Source: Desarmillaria ectypa (taxonomy: Eukaryota; Basidiomycota; Agaricomycetes; Agaricales; Physalacriaceae). From it: a DNA stretch of 64,000 nt. Location of the stretch: contig JAUDYN010000013.1 of assembly GCA_030407005.1 (NCBI GenBank), positions 407,389 through 471,388 on the forward strand. The letters run 5' to 3'. Of the stretch, positions 1 through 10,560 are shown piece after piece. Numbering within the stretch: the stretch's first letter is position 1; every line of letters starts with the position of its first letter. A program made the translations under genes and the position numbers. The notes beneath the pieces were generated by a model, which saw only the letters and a program-made list of their open reading frames with translations, did not search any database and was not told the DNA's origin.

Positions 1-830
1 CATGGAATTCACTGAAACCATGGCACAGGTCTAAAGAAGGTACATGATGCATTGGAGAAAGTAGCCAACCAAATAAAGGGACAATATGACAAGAGAAAAA
101 GAGCAGTGCAAAATTACCAAGTCAGTGATAAGGTCTGGTTAGACACCAGTAATCTTCATCTACCACAACCAAAGAAGCAGCTCAATGACAAATGAATGGG
201 ACCATTTGAGATTCTCAAAAAAACTGGAGTGGCAGCATATAAACTAAAATTACTGCCACATTGGAAAATCCACCCCCATTTCAATGAGAAATTGCTAATA
301 CCCTATCTCATGCCCACTTTCCCCGATCAACAATTACCACCACCCCTGCCTCCTGACCTCATCAATGGACAAGAAGAGTATGAAGTTGAAGAGGTACTGG
401 ATTCCCAGATATGGCATATACAAGCAAAGAAGGGACAATGATCCAAGGTAATAACAGATTATTTGGTCAAATGGAAGGGCTGGACTTGGGAACACAATTT
501 CTGGGTCAGAGAGACTGAGATGGCAAATGCACAGGATGCAATTGCTGAATACAAGAAAAACATACAACAAGGATGAGTCATAGACATCACCAAAATTGTA
601 ACACAAGACAAAGTGGTGGCCACCATCCTTGATCACGAATACTCAGAAAATGGAGACATTGCTTATCTGGCACAATGAAGAGATGGAGTTCAACAATGGA
701 TAAAGAATCTGGATTAGAATCAATGAAAATCATTATTGGATGCATACTGGGCCATCAAAGTAGCATCCCAATATGACACCCCTGAAGAAGAATCTTAGCA
801 GTTGGGACAACTGCTTTAACAAGGGGGTAA
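1..830 (+). pseudogene. 3' end of a decayed Ty3/gypsy pol (element A): integrase tail and chromodomain
   Basis: This is the last part of a gypsy polyprotein entering from outside the window. The translation matches element B (10.26-11.04 kb) almost word for word, including NFTETM-like, DKVWLDT, NLHLPQPKK, MGPFEI, KLLPHWKIHP and the chromodomain YLVKWKGW. The chromodomain normally steers integration by binding modified histones; that is family knowledge. The frame is broken by TGA codons, for example after LNDK at about 193-195, and by at least one frameshift. The piece ends in CAGTTGGGACAACTGC and a purine tract (AAGGGGGTAA) directly before the LTR at 831. It is dead but clearly recognisable. 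Confidence 0.9.
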
Positions 831-1202
831 TGTTATGATTTTTCCACTTTTTACTCCTATCTCATCTTATCCCATCCATCAATCAACATCCAATATTCAT
901 TGATATCCATGGTGATGCTGCACAATAGCCTCACCATACTCATGCACCAAGCATGCCATCTTCTTTGTTCTCACATGGACACCTCATGGTTATGGTGGTA
1001 TATTTAGATCTTCATTCTAATATATAAGTCAAATAGTTTATGCTGTATACTCTCCATCTTTCAACTAAAGTTAATCTTCATACCACATATCCTCCACACC
1101 AGACCTGAAGACTATAGCCATAACCTTAGGGTGATTGTCTGAATGCAAGACAGCCCTTAGGATTACACATGTCTGCAGATCATATGGACTGTGGGTCTAA
1201 CA
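831..1202 (+). repeat. 3' LTR of element A
   Basis: The LTR starts TGTTATGATTTTTCC right after the polypurine tract and ends CTAACA, so it has TG...CA ends. It shares the first 15 bases with the LTRs of element B but then diverges, so A and B are related subfamilies. It contains TCTTTCAACTAAAG at about 1059-1072, the counterpart of the proposed transcript start in element B. The 5' end of the element lies outside the window, so the target duplication cannot be checked. Confidence 0.85.
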
Positions 1203-1694
1203 GCAGCTGGTCCTATGTCAGCTATCATTCAGCTTGTTTCTTGGTATTGGCTTCTCAGCATCCTGACTAAGGCCAGCAGAGAGTCTGGTAGAGATTGGAT
1301 AGGGAGTTAGAAAGGATGCAGCATATGATAAGAGTACTGAGAGAATTGTTTATTAAATAAAAGTATTGCTTGTTCTGTCATGGTATGCCTAGTAATAGCC
1401 TCCCTCACTATCAGGCTCTTGGTATCCTGCCACAACCTCCCCATTGGAGACAGCCTCCAAGTCAGATCTGAGGTAAGGACCATATAATGACTGGACAAGA
1501 TTTTCATAAATTCTTCATCCAATGCTGACTGGATCTCCTCATCCATCAGTGATGTTTCTCCAATGCTCAAGATGATGCTCAGCAAGAGGGATATCTTGGA
1601 TGCCTCTTTGAATCACTTCTTACCAGTGTCACTCATACTCAGTTGACCATCAGCCTCCATAAGTAATGCACTCAGTGGCATCAAGCAGTGGCAG
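1203..1694 (-). pseudogene. Relic of an unknown protein-coding gene, cut by LTR copy 0
   Basis: On the minus strand a coherent reading frame runs from the edge of LTR copy 0 (1694) to about 1307, with one internal TGA at KK*FKEAS, a position where CGA (Arg) would be natural. The readable part includes LSALLMEADGQLSMSDTG and SLMDEEIQSALDEEF. It then stops at a TAG near 1307. The frame seems to continue upstream at 11634-11690, on the far side of the LTR stack. I do not recognise the family. The single CGA-type stop suggests an old host gene or an unrelated mobile-element protein that has decayed by CpG loss. Confidence 0.4.
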
Positions 1695-2606
1695 TGAGGT
1701 GCTTGATAATGGCAAGTGACAAAAGAGTTAAGAAATGGCAATGAACACCAATCACACTAAACCTCTCACTACTCTATGCTTAATCACCAATATATTGAAT
1801 TTGGGTGGTTTTAAGTATGATGGAAGCACTCTGCAGACTTTAATAATCAAGTAAAGTTGTTTAAAGACATTTTATTTGTTACTAGTGAGTTATACAAAGT
1901 ACTACTCACATTAGCAGAGTTGGTAAGACACAATTGGATAAAGAATAACTTGGTTTTGAGCTACTGCACTTGTTCTGACTGAAACTGCTTTGAACTAGCT
2001 ACTACTAGTGAGGGCTCAACTGCAGGGTTAGCTTGCCTGGTGCACATGAGCACCCATCTCACTACTTATATACTACTAATAAAAGTACAAAATCTATAAA
2101 TATCATCTGAATATAGGGTATATTGGTAAGAATTTCTTGGCTAGTCATGAATAATCATGAATAATCATGCAATAGTTGGTCTAGAGGCTCTACAAGTGTC
2201 CCTTTCTATACTCTTTGCCCAACTGCATGCCCTAGTGATGCAGTTATATGAATCACCAGATATTTGTGCCTGTAACAGCTATCCAATCATGATTGAGGGT
2301 GCAGTCCAGCTACAGTAGTATTGATCATAAGAGATCTATATTGCAATAGTCAGATCTAGGCTCAAGGTTAATCCATTCCTAAGTTATTTCTAAGTCCTGT
2401 TTCAAGATTGCCATGTGACTAGTTATCCTGACTTAGGCATTTATGCCCAGTCCAGTTTGCTAGTGACAGAACTTGATGAGATATGTGTACTCTGCTCCTG
2501 GTTTTGGTCTGCTAGTAGTATCCTTCATTTACTAGTGGCTGTGTTTAACAGGTTTCTGCTAGCATTCAATGTTTACTAGTCTAGCCAGTAAATTTAACCT
2601 ACTAAT
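1695..2606 (-). mobile_element. Family-A solo LTR copy 0, left part (inverted), split by element B
   Basis: This is the reverse complement of the long family-A LTR seen at 3261, 4873 and 13063. Its 3' end is at 1695 (TGAGGTGCTTG, cf. the reverse complement of ..AAGCACATCA). It is missing an internal stretch of roughly 230 bp near 2000 and is strongly CpG-depleted, so it looks like the oldest copy. At 2602-2606 (CTAAT) it is interrupted by element B and resumes at 11466. The outer flanks are GCAG (1691-1694) and GCAT (11634-11637), a 4-bp target duplication with one change. Confidence 0.85.
2602..2606. repeat. Target-site duplication of element B, left copy (CTAAT)
   Basis: CTAAT directly precedes the 5' LTR of element B and recurs at 11466-11470 directly after the 3' LTR. 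It is a perfect 5-bp duplication inside LTR copy 0, which proves the insertion order. Confidence 0.9.
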
Positions 2607-3022
2607 TGTTATGATTTTTCCATTATCTTATCTTATCAGAGTCATATCCATGACTCATCCATCTAATCAGTCCTAGTATCCATCTCGTATCAGCGTACTC
2701 ACCAACCACCACCCTTGTTCTCATGCAAAGACACCCCACACTCTTCTCATTGGACCATGATCCTTCTGGATCCACCTTACTTCAACACTGTTCCAGCATG
2801 GACCATACCATTTCATCTAAATATAACACCATACTTACAGTATATAAGTAGAGTAAACTTCACCATTGTACTCTATCTTTTGACTAAATTACAATCATAT
2901 ACTTTCTATTCACACACCAAAGACCTAGCCCAAGTCTCTATACTGAGTGACTGCCTGAACATGAAGCAGCTCGAGAGACCAAAGCTTATGTCCCAAGTCA
3001 TGTGATAGACAAGGATGTAACA
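2607..3022 (+). repeat. 5' LTR of element B (416 bp)
   Basis: It begins TGTTATGATTTTTCC and ends GATGTAACA. Compared with the 3' LTR it has 27 extra bases around 2713-2740 (TTGTTCTCATGCAAAGAC region). A TATA box lies at 2841-2847 and the probable transcript start at about 2874. Confidence 0.92.
2841..2847 (+). promoter_or_regulatory. TATA box of the element B LTR promoter
   Basis: TATATAA lies 33 bases upstream of TATCTTTTGACTAAA (from 2874), the sequence that pairs with the primer-binding site and therefore is the likely 5' end of the transcript. The same box is present in the 3' LTR. Confidence 0.6.
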
Positions 3023-3036
3023 TCAGTTGAAAGATA
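3023..3036 (+). other. Probable self-priming primer-binding site of element B
   Basis: The bases just after the 5' LTR, TCAGTTGAAAGATA, are the reverse complement of TATCTTTCAACTGA. The LTR has TATCTTTTGACTAA at 2874-2887, 33 bases after the TATA box. Eleven of 14 positions match. Two of the three mismatches are TG against CA, exactly what results if an ancestral CG decayed on opposite strands in the two copies. Tf1/sushi-group elements are known to prime reverse transcription from the 5' end of their own RNA in this way. No tRNA 3'-end complement is apparent here. Confidence 0.6.
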
Positions 3037-3260
3037 CCCCACCACTTCTCCTATGCCAGCTATAAAAGAAGCATTCCCCTATGACCAATGAAGAAAACTG
3101 ACAGAACCCAAGAACCATCTCTCTCAGTGTCACAATCAGCAGTGCCATACTCCTTTCCTTTTTTACCATCCTCGCTGTACTAATCTATGAAGAGGGAATC
3201 AGAACTTTACTCCATCAAAGGAGAATTTGATGCCTGCAACTTCCACCCTGACCACCCCAA
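3037..3260 (+). other. Leader and possible start of gag, element B
   Basis: This stretch between the primer-binding site and LTR copy 1 should hold the leader and the beginning of gag. It includes AGGAGAATTTGATGCCTGC near its end. I cannot find a convincing gag start or domain in it. The bulk of gag that should follow is absent. Confidence 0.4.
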
Positions 3261-4650
3261 TGATATGCCATCTACACATTCACACCTAGATTTTGCAATT
3301 TTGTAACAATACTATTGTACAATCTATCCTATACTAGTTATACATAGAGGACTATAGCTGAGGCTTCCAGCTGATAGTTAAAAGCAGTAAGCAACTAGTA
3401 GAGCCAGGACTTAGATGCAACACCATTAGTGGGTTAAATCTACCAGCTGGCCAGACTAGTAACTTGAATGCTAGCAGGACTAAGTGAAATACAGCCACTA
3501 GCAAACAAAGGATGCTACTAGCACACCAAAACCAGGAGCAGAGTACACAGATCTCGTCAAGTTCTGTCACTAGCAGCCCAGACTGGGCATAAACACCTAA
3601 GTCAGGATAACTAGTCACATGGCAATCTTGAAACAGGACTTAGAAATAAATTAGGAATGGATTAACCTTGAGCCCAGATCCAACTATTGTGATATAGATC
3701 TCTTATGATCAATACTAGTGTAGCTGGACTGCACCCTTGATCATGATCGGATAGCTGTTACAGGCACCAATATCCGGGTATTCATATAACCGTGTTACTA
3801 GGGCATGTAGTTGTGCCAAGGGTGCGGAAAGACCAACTGTGGAGTCTCTAGACCGAATATTTGAAAAGAAAACAGACTAGACCAACTATTGTGTGATTAT
3901 TCACCATTATTCATGACTAGCCAAGAAATCCTTACCAATATACCCTATACCCAGATGATATTTATAGTTCTGCCTCAGTAGTATATAAGTAGTAGGATGG
4001 GCACTCATGCAAAGCAGGCAAGCCATCCCTGCAGTTGAGCCCTCACTGGTAGTAACTGGTGTCCCCAATTAAAGGCTTTTGTGCTTAACCTCGATGAAGT
4101 GATTAATAGTCGCTAAGTCACCCATAGTATTGCATTGAATTGAAGTCCATTAGAGTCACTGTTGTGTCCTGCAAAGGTCCGGAGTGTTTTGAAGTTAGTT
4201 CAAGCAAAGTTCTTGGAGTTATAGTATTATTCTTAGGCCAAGAGTGCCACTAGTTAGCCAAGAGTGTGGCTAGTCAAGTGTTTATCACTTGTAGGAAGCA
4301 GTATAGGGCCAAGAGTGCCATCAGTTTATTCTTAGGCTAAGAGCGCCACCAGTCTGGAGCAGTTTCAGTCAGAATGAGCACAGTAGCTCAAACCAAGTCA
4401 CTCTTATCCAATTGTGTCTTACCCACCCCACTAGTACGAGTAGTACTTTGTATAAACTCACTAGTAACAAATAAAATGTCTTTAAGACAATTGTACTTGA
4501 TTATTGAAGTCTGCACAGTGCTTCCATCATACTCAAAACCGCCTGAATTCAATATTGGTGATTAAGTGTAGAGTAGTAAGAGGTTTAGTGTGATTGGTGT
4601 TCATTGCCATTCCCTAATTCTTTTGTCACTCGCCGTTACCAAGCACATCA
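3261..4650 (+). mobile_element. Family-A solo LTR copy 1 (1390 bp)
   Basis: It begins TGATATGCC and ends AAGCACATCA. It carries a core promoter-like AGTATATAAGTAGTAGG near 3980 and one full ~100-bp internal repeat unit plus part of a second near 4226-4350. The flanks are CCAA (3257-3260) and ATGA (4651-4654), so there is no target duplication. The gag sequence between the two sides is lost, which points to recombination between two LTR insertions at different sites. An 88-codon antisense frame inside it is shared by all copies and is not a gene. Confidence 0.88.
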
Positions 4651-4868
4651 ATGAGCAGAGGGAAGATGCTTCAGGTGCAACAAGAAAGGTCACCTGAGCA
4701 AGGACTGTCCTAGAAGAAAAGAGTTCAAGGACATTCAGTCAGTAGGGCCCACTAATGAAGTGGTGCCACCTATAGCCAAGATTGAAGAGGCAAAAGACTA
4801 GGTTGACAAGGGTTTGATTCCCCTTGCTCAACCAAGTCTCTCAATGGTGAGTCCTCAGCTTCCATGGG
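4651..4868 (+). pseudogene. gag nucleocapsid fragment with CCHC zinc knuckle (element B)
   Basis: The translation from 4661 reads GRCFRCNKKGHLSKDCPRR, with the C-X2-C-X4-H-X4-C spacing of a retroviral-type zinc knuckle (Cys codons 4667 and 4676, His 4691, Cys 4706). It binds RNA for packaging in active elements. The frame continues as KEFKDIQSVGPTNEVVPPIAK and has a TAG near 4799. The fragment sits between two family-A LTRs, and the capsid domain that should precede it is missing. Confidence 0.85.
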
Positions 4869-4872
4869 TCGG
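4869..4872. repeat. Target-site duplication of LTR copy 2 (TCGG), left
   Basis: TCGG precedes copy 2 and recurs at 6332-6335 right after it. The match still contains a CpG, in line with a relatively recent insertion. Confidence 0.75.
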
Positions 4873-6331
4873 TGATATGCCGTCTATGCATTCACACCTA
4901 GATTTTGCGATTTTGTAACAATACTATTGCACATCTATCCTATACTAGTGATACATAGAGGACTATAGCTGAGGCTTCCAGCTGATAGTTAAAAGCAGTA
5001 AGCAACTGGTAGAGCCAGGACTTAGATGCAACACCATTAGTGGGTTAAATCTACCAGCCGGCCAGACTAGTAACTCGAATGCTAGCAGGACTAAGTGAAA
5101 TACAGCCACTAGCAAACGAAGGATGCTACTAGCACACAAAAACCAGGAGCAGAGTACACAGATCTCGTCAAGTTCTGTCACTAGCAGCCCAGACTGGGCA
5201 TAAACGCCTAAGTCAGGATAACTAGTCACATGGCAATCTTGAAACAGGACTTAGAAATAAATTAGGAATGGATTAACCTTGAGCCCGGATCCGACTATTT
5301 CGATATAGATCTCTTATGATCGATGCTAGTGGAGCCGGACTGCACCCTCGATCATGATCGGATAGCTGTTACAGGCACCAATATCCGGATATCCATATAA
5401 CCGCGTTACTAGGGCATGTAGTTGTGCCAAGGGTGCGGAAAGACCAACTGTGGAGTCTCTAGACCGAATATTTGAAAAGAAAACAGACTAGACCGACTAT
5501 TGTGTGATTATTCACCATTATTCGTGACTAGCCAAGAAATCCTTACCAATATACCCTATACCCAGATAATATTTATAGTTTTGCCTCAGTAGTATATAAG
5601 TAGTGGGATGGGCACTCGTGCAAAGCAGGCAAGCCATCCCCGCAGTTGAGCCCTCACTGGCAGTAACTGGTGTCCCCAATTAAAGGCTTTTGTGCTTGAC
5701 CTCGACGAAGTGATTAATAGTCGCTAAGTCACCCATAGAATTGCATTGAATTGAAGTCCATTAGAGTCACTGTTGTGTCCTGCAAAGGTCCGGAGTGTTT
5801 TGAAGTTAGTTCAAGCAAAGTTCTCGGAGTTATAGTTTATTCTTAGGCCAAGAGTGCCACTAGTTAGCCAAGAGTGCGGCTAGTCAAGTGTTTATCACTT
5901 GTAGGAAGCAGTATAGGGCCAAGAGTGCCATCAGTTTATTCTTAGGCCAAGAGCGCCACTAGTCAGCCAAGAGTGCGACTGGTCAAGTGTTTATCACTTG
6001 TAGGAAGCAGTATAGGGCCAAGAGCGCCACCAGCCTGAAGCCGTTTCAGTCAGAACGAGCGCAGTAGCTCAAACCAAGTCACTCTTATCTAATTGTGTCT
6101 TACCCACCCCACTAGTACGAGTAGTACTTTGTATAAACTCACTAGTAACGAATAAAACGTCTTAAAGACAATTGTACTTGATTATTGAAGTCTGCAGAGT
6201 GCTTCCATCGTACTCGAAACCGCACGAATTCAATATTGGTGATTAAGTGTAGAGTAGTAAGAGGTTTAGTGTGATTGGTGTTCATTGCCATTCCCTAATT
6301 CTTTTGTCACTCGCCGTTACCAAGCACATCA
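4873..6331 (+). mobile_element. Family-A solo LTR copy 2 (1459 bp), youngest-looking copy
   Basis: It has the same TGATATGCC...AAGCACATCA ends as the other copies and a clean 4-bp duplication, TCGG. It keeps many CpG sites that copies 1 and 3 have lost as TG or CA. For example GGATCCGACTATTTCGATATAG at about 5286 corresponds to AGATCCAACTATTGTGATATAG at about 3676 in copy 1. A ~100-bp tandem unit is present twice (about 5837-6035). Its internal coding region is gone, so it is a solo LTR left by LTR-LTR recombination. Confidence 0.9.
5837..6035 (+). repeat. Two tandem ~100-bp units inside LTR copy 2
   Basis: Each unit starts TTATTCTTAGGCCAAGAG and ends GGGCCAAGAGYGCCAYCAG. Copy 1 has one full unit plus part of a second. 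Copy 3 has only the first ~30 bases. The unit number is therefore variable between LTR copies and explains most of their length difference. Confidence 0.8.
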
Positions 6332-6335
6332 TCGG

Positions 6336-9300
6336 ACTAATTACTATAAACATAGACAATCATCTGCAAATACAAATATATCCACTATGACTTCACAGGC
6401 CCTGAAGCTGAAGAACTCCAAAGAATCGACAACAAACAGGTACATCATCCTCCTGAAAGAAGCTGACATGACTATCTATAGTGAATCCCAAACCCCCAAT
6501 GAGGTGCAGGATTTGCCAGGCAGTGCTGGCACTGCCACGAAGTCCACCGAGCCCACACAGCAGAACTCACCAGATATGTGGGTAAAACCGCAGGCAGAGA
6601 CTAGTAGGTGAGATGCCCTTGGGCCTCTCTGAAGTCTGAAAGTCTCAGCACTCCCAATGAGTCAGGAGACAAGTCCACCAGCCTCGCCAGGGTCAGCAGG
6701 GCACCAGGACAGAGCCTCTCACCAAGGCCAGGATCAGGGCCACATGCTATCCAAACCAGTGGGAGAACAGTCAGTAGTGGAGCTGCAGGCAATGCTGATG
6801 AGATTTGCCCTGGATGCAAAAGCTAAGTACTCTGCTGGAGTGGATAGTAGAAGCGGAACCTCAGAAGCCTCAAGCTGAGTTCAATCCCCTCTCGGGATTG
6901 TTTGGGTTCTGAAAGCAACCCAAGCCAAAGAACAGAGGAAAGCTGCTAGTGCCCAGGCAGTAAAAAGGGGGCACAGAAACAGAAACACCACTATCATCGA
7001 AGTACCCAATGAAGAAGATGACACTGCCTTTAAACTGTGGCAAGCAAGACAGTCCAAAGCCAGTAACCCGACACCTGAAATCCTGCCTAACAAGGGGGTA
7101 CTGAATCCCAAAGTCCTGCCAATTACAGAGGCATGTGATCACATATGGTATAAACCATTTGGGATTGACTGGACTCTACATGCAGTTCATAGTACCAAGA
7201 ATTTGGCAGTTGCCAAAGCTGTGCTCTCCATGTGGGTATATCCCAAATGACTTCAGGAGATCACTGACGAGCTTGTACAAAGCTTACAAACCAAAGAGAG
7301 TTTTGCATGCGAGTGACTCTACAAACTTCACGAACCAATCTGGTATATTCATGGAACCAAGAGCTCAGGAGAAGACTTTTTGGTGGATATCCAACTCGCT
7401 CCCTGCACAGGGAAGAAGATTTTAACAACCTGCACATTGTTGGATAGTGGCTGCACTGGTAGCTCTATCAACCGAACCTACATCCAACAACACCAGTTGG
7501 ACACCTGAAAAGCTGCCTCTCCCATACCTGTCTACAATGCAGATGGAACCTGAAACAAGGCTGGCGATATCACTGAGTTCATGGAGCTCCAAATGACCAT
7601 TGGAGACCATATCAAATGAATTGACCTCGTAGTCATGGATTTAGGCTCCAAGACAGTGTACTTGGGCCATGACTGGCTTAAATGCCACAATCCCCTTGTC
7701 AACTGGAAATCTGGAGTGATGATATTTGGACAATGTCATTGCACAAAAAATCATTTCACTCTCCCTGATTCTGACAAAGAAGACAGATGGGATGAAGAGC
7801 TGGAAGAAGGCAAAACCATTCTAGCAGTAAACATCCAAGAAGAAATCATTATCCGAGCAGTACACCATGCAAATGCAGAAAAACTGAAACAAACCTTTGA
7901 GGAGCTCGTGCCTCCTCAGTATCAAAGCTTTAGAGATTTATTCTCAAAAGAAAGCTTTGATGACCTACCAGAACAAAGACCCTGGGATCATGCCATTGAG
8001 CTGACTCCCAATGCCAAATCCATGTTAGACTGCAAAGTCTACCTGCTCAACCGAAATGAACAGGAACAACTCAACAAGTTCCTTGATGAAAATCTTGACT
8101 TGGGAAGGATCCAACCTTCCAAATCCCCCTTCGCCTCCCCTTTCTTCTTCATCAAGAAAAAAAATGGTTCTCTACATCCGGTTCAAGACTACCAGAAACT
8201 GAATGAAATGATGATCAAGAATCATTATCCCCTCCCATTGATCTCTGAGCTTATTGACAAGCTATGCAGAGCAAAGTACTTCTCTAAACTGGATGTTTGT
8301 TAGGGATACAACAATGTACATATCTGAGAAGGAGACAAAGAAAAAGCCGTGTTCAGAACTAACCAAGGACTCTTTGAGCCTATGGTCATGTTCTTTGGTC
8401 TCACCAATTCACCAGCCACTTTCCAATGGATGATGAATGATATTTTCAAGGACCTGATCACCAGAGGAAAAGTCACCATCTACCTTGATGATATCCTTAT
8501 ATTCATGAAATCCTTGTCTGAACACCAAATCATTGTTCAACAAGTCCCACAATGGCTACGAGAAAATAAATTGTTTCTCAAAGCAGAAAAATGTGAATTT
8601 GAGGTACTTGAAACTGAATATCTTGGAGTCATCATCAGCAAAGATGCGATCCGCATGGATCCAGTCAAAATCTCCAGAATAGCAGAGTGGCCTACCCCCA
8701 TGAAGAAGAAAGAACTCCAATCTTTCCTAGGATTCACAAACTTCTATTGCAAGTTCATTTGCAATTACTTGAAACTCGTATGACCCCTCACTCAATTAAC
8801 TGGGAAGGTCAATTGGATCTGGGAACCAGAGCAAGAACAAGTGTTCTCACAACTCAAAATGTTGATGATCACGAATGTAGTTCTAACAATCCCCTCCGAT
8901 GACGGAAAATTCTGAGTAGAGGCTGATGCCAGTGATGGAGCCATCGGCACTGTTCTAAGCCAAGAACAGAATGGCAAATGGAGGCCTGTTGCTTTCATGT
9001 CAAAAGCCTTGACAGTCACCAAATGCAATGATGAGATCTATGACAAAGAATTGTTGGCCATCATGCTGGCCTTAGAAGACTGGTGTCATTACCTCATGAG
9101 CACCAAAGAAACCATTGAAATATGGACAGACCACCAGAATCTTCAGTATTTCTGAAAACTCCAGAAGCTGAATTGTCAACAAGCTCGGTGGGTCACAGAA
9201 TTAGCTGAATACCACTTTATCCTTCAACATAAAGCTGGAGTCACTAATAAAAAGGCAGATCTCCTCAGTCGACAAGATGATCATGATCAAGGAAAGGAAG

Positions 9301-10560
9301 ATAACCAAGACATCATTGTCCTTTCCCCCGAACATTTCCAGGCATTAATACTGCCCACTACTGAAGAACAAACCACATGTATAAGAGATGCAACTAGACA
9401 GAAAAGTCAATGGGACCAAGGAATTGAGAAATCTCTTAACCATGAAAGAGGAATCACCCAAGAAGATGAAATCTTGTGGTATGATGGGCAAATCTACATT
9501 CCCCAGGACCCTTCACTTTGTGGTGAGATCATTTCCCAATATCATGACCATATCACCACTGGACACCCAGGAATCGCCAAGACAAAGGAACTCATTCTTC
9601 ATGAATACTGGTGGCCAAAGATGAAAAGAGATGTTGAATCCTATATCAAGGGATGTGAAACATGTCAAAGAATGAAGAGTGACATGCAGGCCAAGGCGGC
9701 TCCTCTTCATCCCAATGCCATCCTGGACACCTCATGGACCCATATTTCTGTTGACATGGTCACTGGTCTCCCGGAATCAGAAGGCTTTGATGCTTTACTC
9801 GTCATCATAGACTGATTCTCCAAGAACATAATTCTCATTCTGTGTAATGAAGAGTTATCTGCTGAAGGATGGGCCTTAATGCTCCGCAACCATGTATATG
9901 CAAAACATGGAATGCCCCAAGTGGTGATATCAGACCGAGGACCCCAGTTCATATCCACATTCATGAAGGAACTCTATCAAATGATGAACATCACACAAAA
10001 TGCCTTGATGGCATATCATCCTCAGACAGATGGACAAACAGAGAGAGCCAACCAGGAGGTTGAGAAACACCTCCACATCTTTGTTAACCATCATCAAACT
10101 GACTGGGTGATATGGCTACCCCTTGCAGAATTCGCTCACAACAATTGAATCCACTCAGCCACTGGAAAAAGCCCATTCATGGTTCTTTACAGATGGAATC
10201 CCTGACTCATTCCAGAATCAATCCAGAAAATGAGCTTTGCCAATCCTGCAGCCATCAACTTCACTGAAACCATGGTCAAAGTCCATAGAGAAGTACATGA
10301 CACCTTGGAGAAGGCAGTGGCACAAATGAAGGTGCAATATGACAAAAAGAAACAATCACCACAGGAATATCAAATCGGTGATAAGGTCTGGCTCGATACT
10401 GCCAACCTTCATCTTCCACAACCAAAGAAAAAGCTTGACAACAAATGAATGGGACCATTTGAGATCATTGAAAAATCTGGAGCAGCAGTGTACAAACTAA
10501 AGCTGCTGCCTCATTGGAAGATACACCCCTGATTTAACAAAAAACTATAACTCCCTATAT
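6336..10560 (+). pseudogene. Decayed gag-pol of element B: protease, RT, RNase H, integrase
   Basis: One frame can be followed from about 6285 to 10540. Protease: LLDSGCTGSSIN at about 7438. Reverse transcriptase: SPFASPFFFIKKKNGSLH (8125), LDVC*GYNNV (8289) and the active-site YLDDILIF (8481). RNase H: VEADASDGAIG (8916) and TDHQNLQYF (9127). Integrase: zinc-binding HH-CC ending CETCQRMK (9655), then ISDRGPQF (9927) and QTDGQTERANQEVE (10023) with catalytic Asp and Glu. In-frame stops are TGA at 6609, 6630, 6876, 7248, 7314, 7506, 7551, 7617, 8325, 8781, 8913, 9153, 9813, 10146, 10203, 10446 and 10530, plus TAG at 8301. Most TGA codons sit where the family has Arg, as in *FSK for RFSK. Confidence 0.93.

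Noticed and set aside
3352..3618. Minus-strand 88-codon frame starting MTSYPDLGVYAQSG, repeated at 4963-5229 and 13153-13419
   Set aside because: It lies antisense inside the family-A LTR, and its conservation is explained by the copies being near-identical DNA. In copy 0 the matching part also decays without frame preservation.
3261..6331. Copies 1 and 2 as the two LTRs of one short element with a 222-bp interior
   Set aside because: The outer flanks (CCAA and TCGG) do not match, whereas copy 2 alone has a perfect TCGG duplication. The 'interior' is the zinc knuckle of element B.
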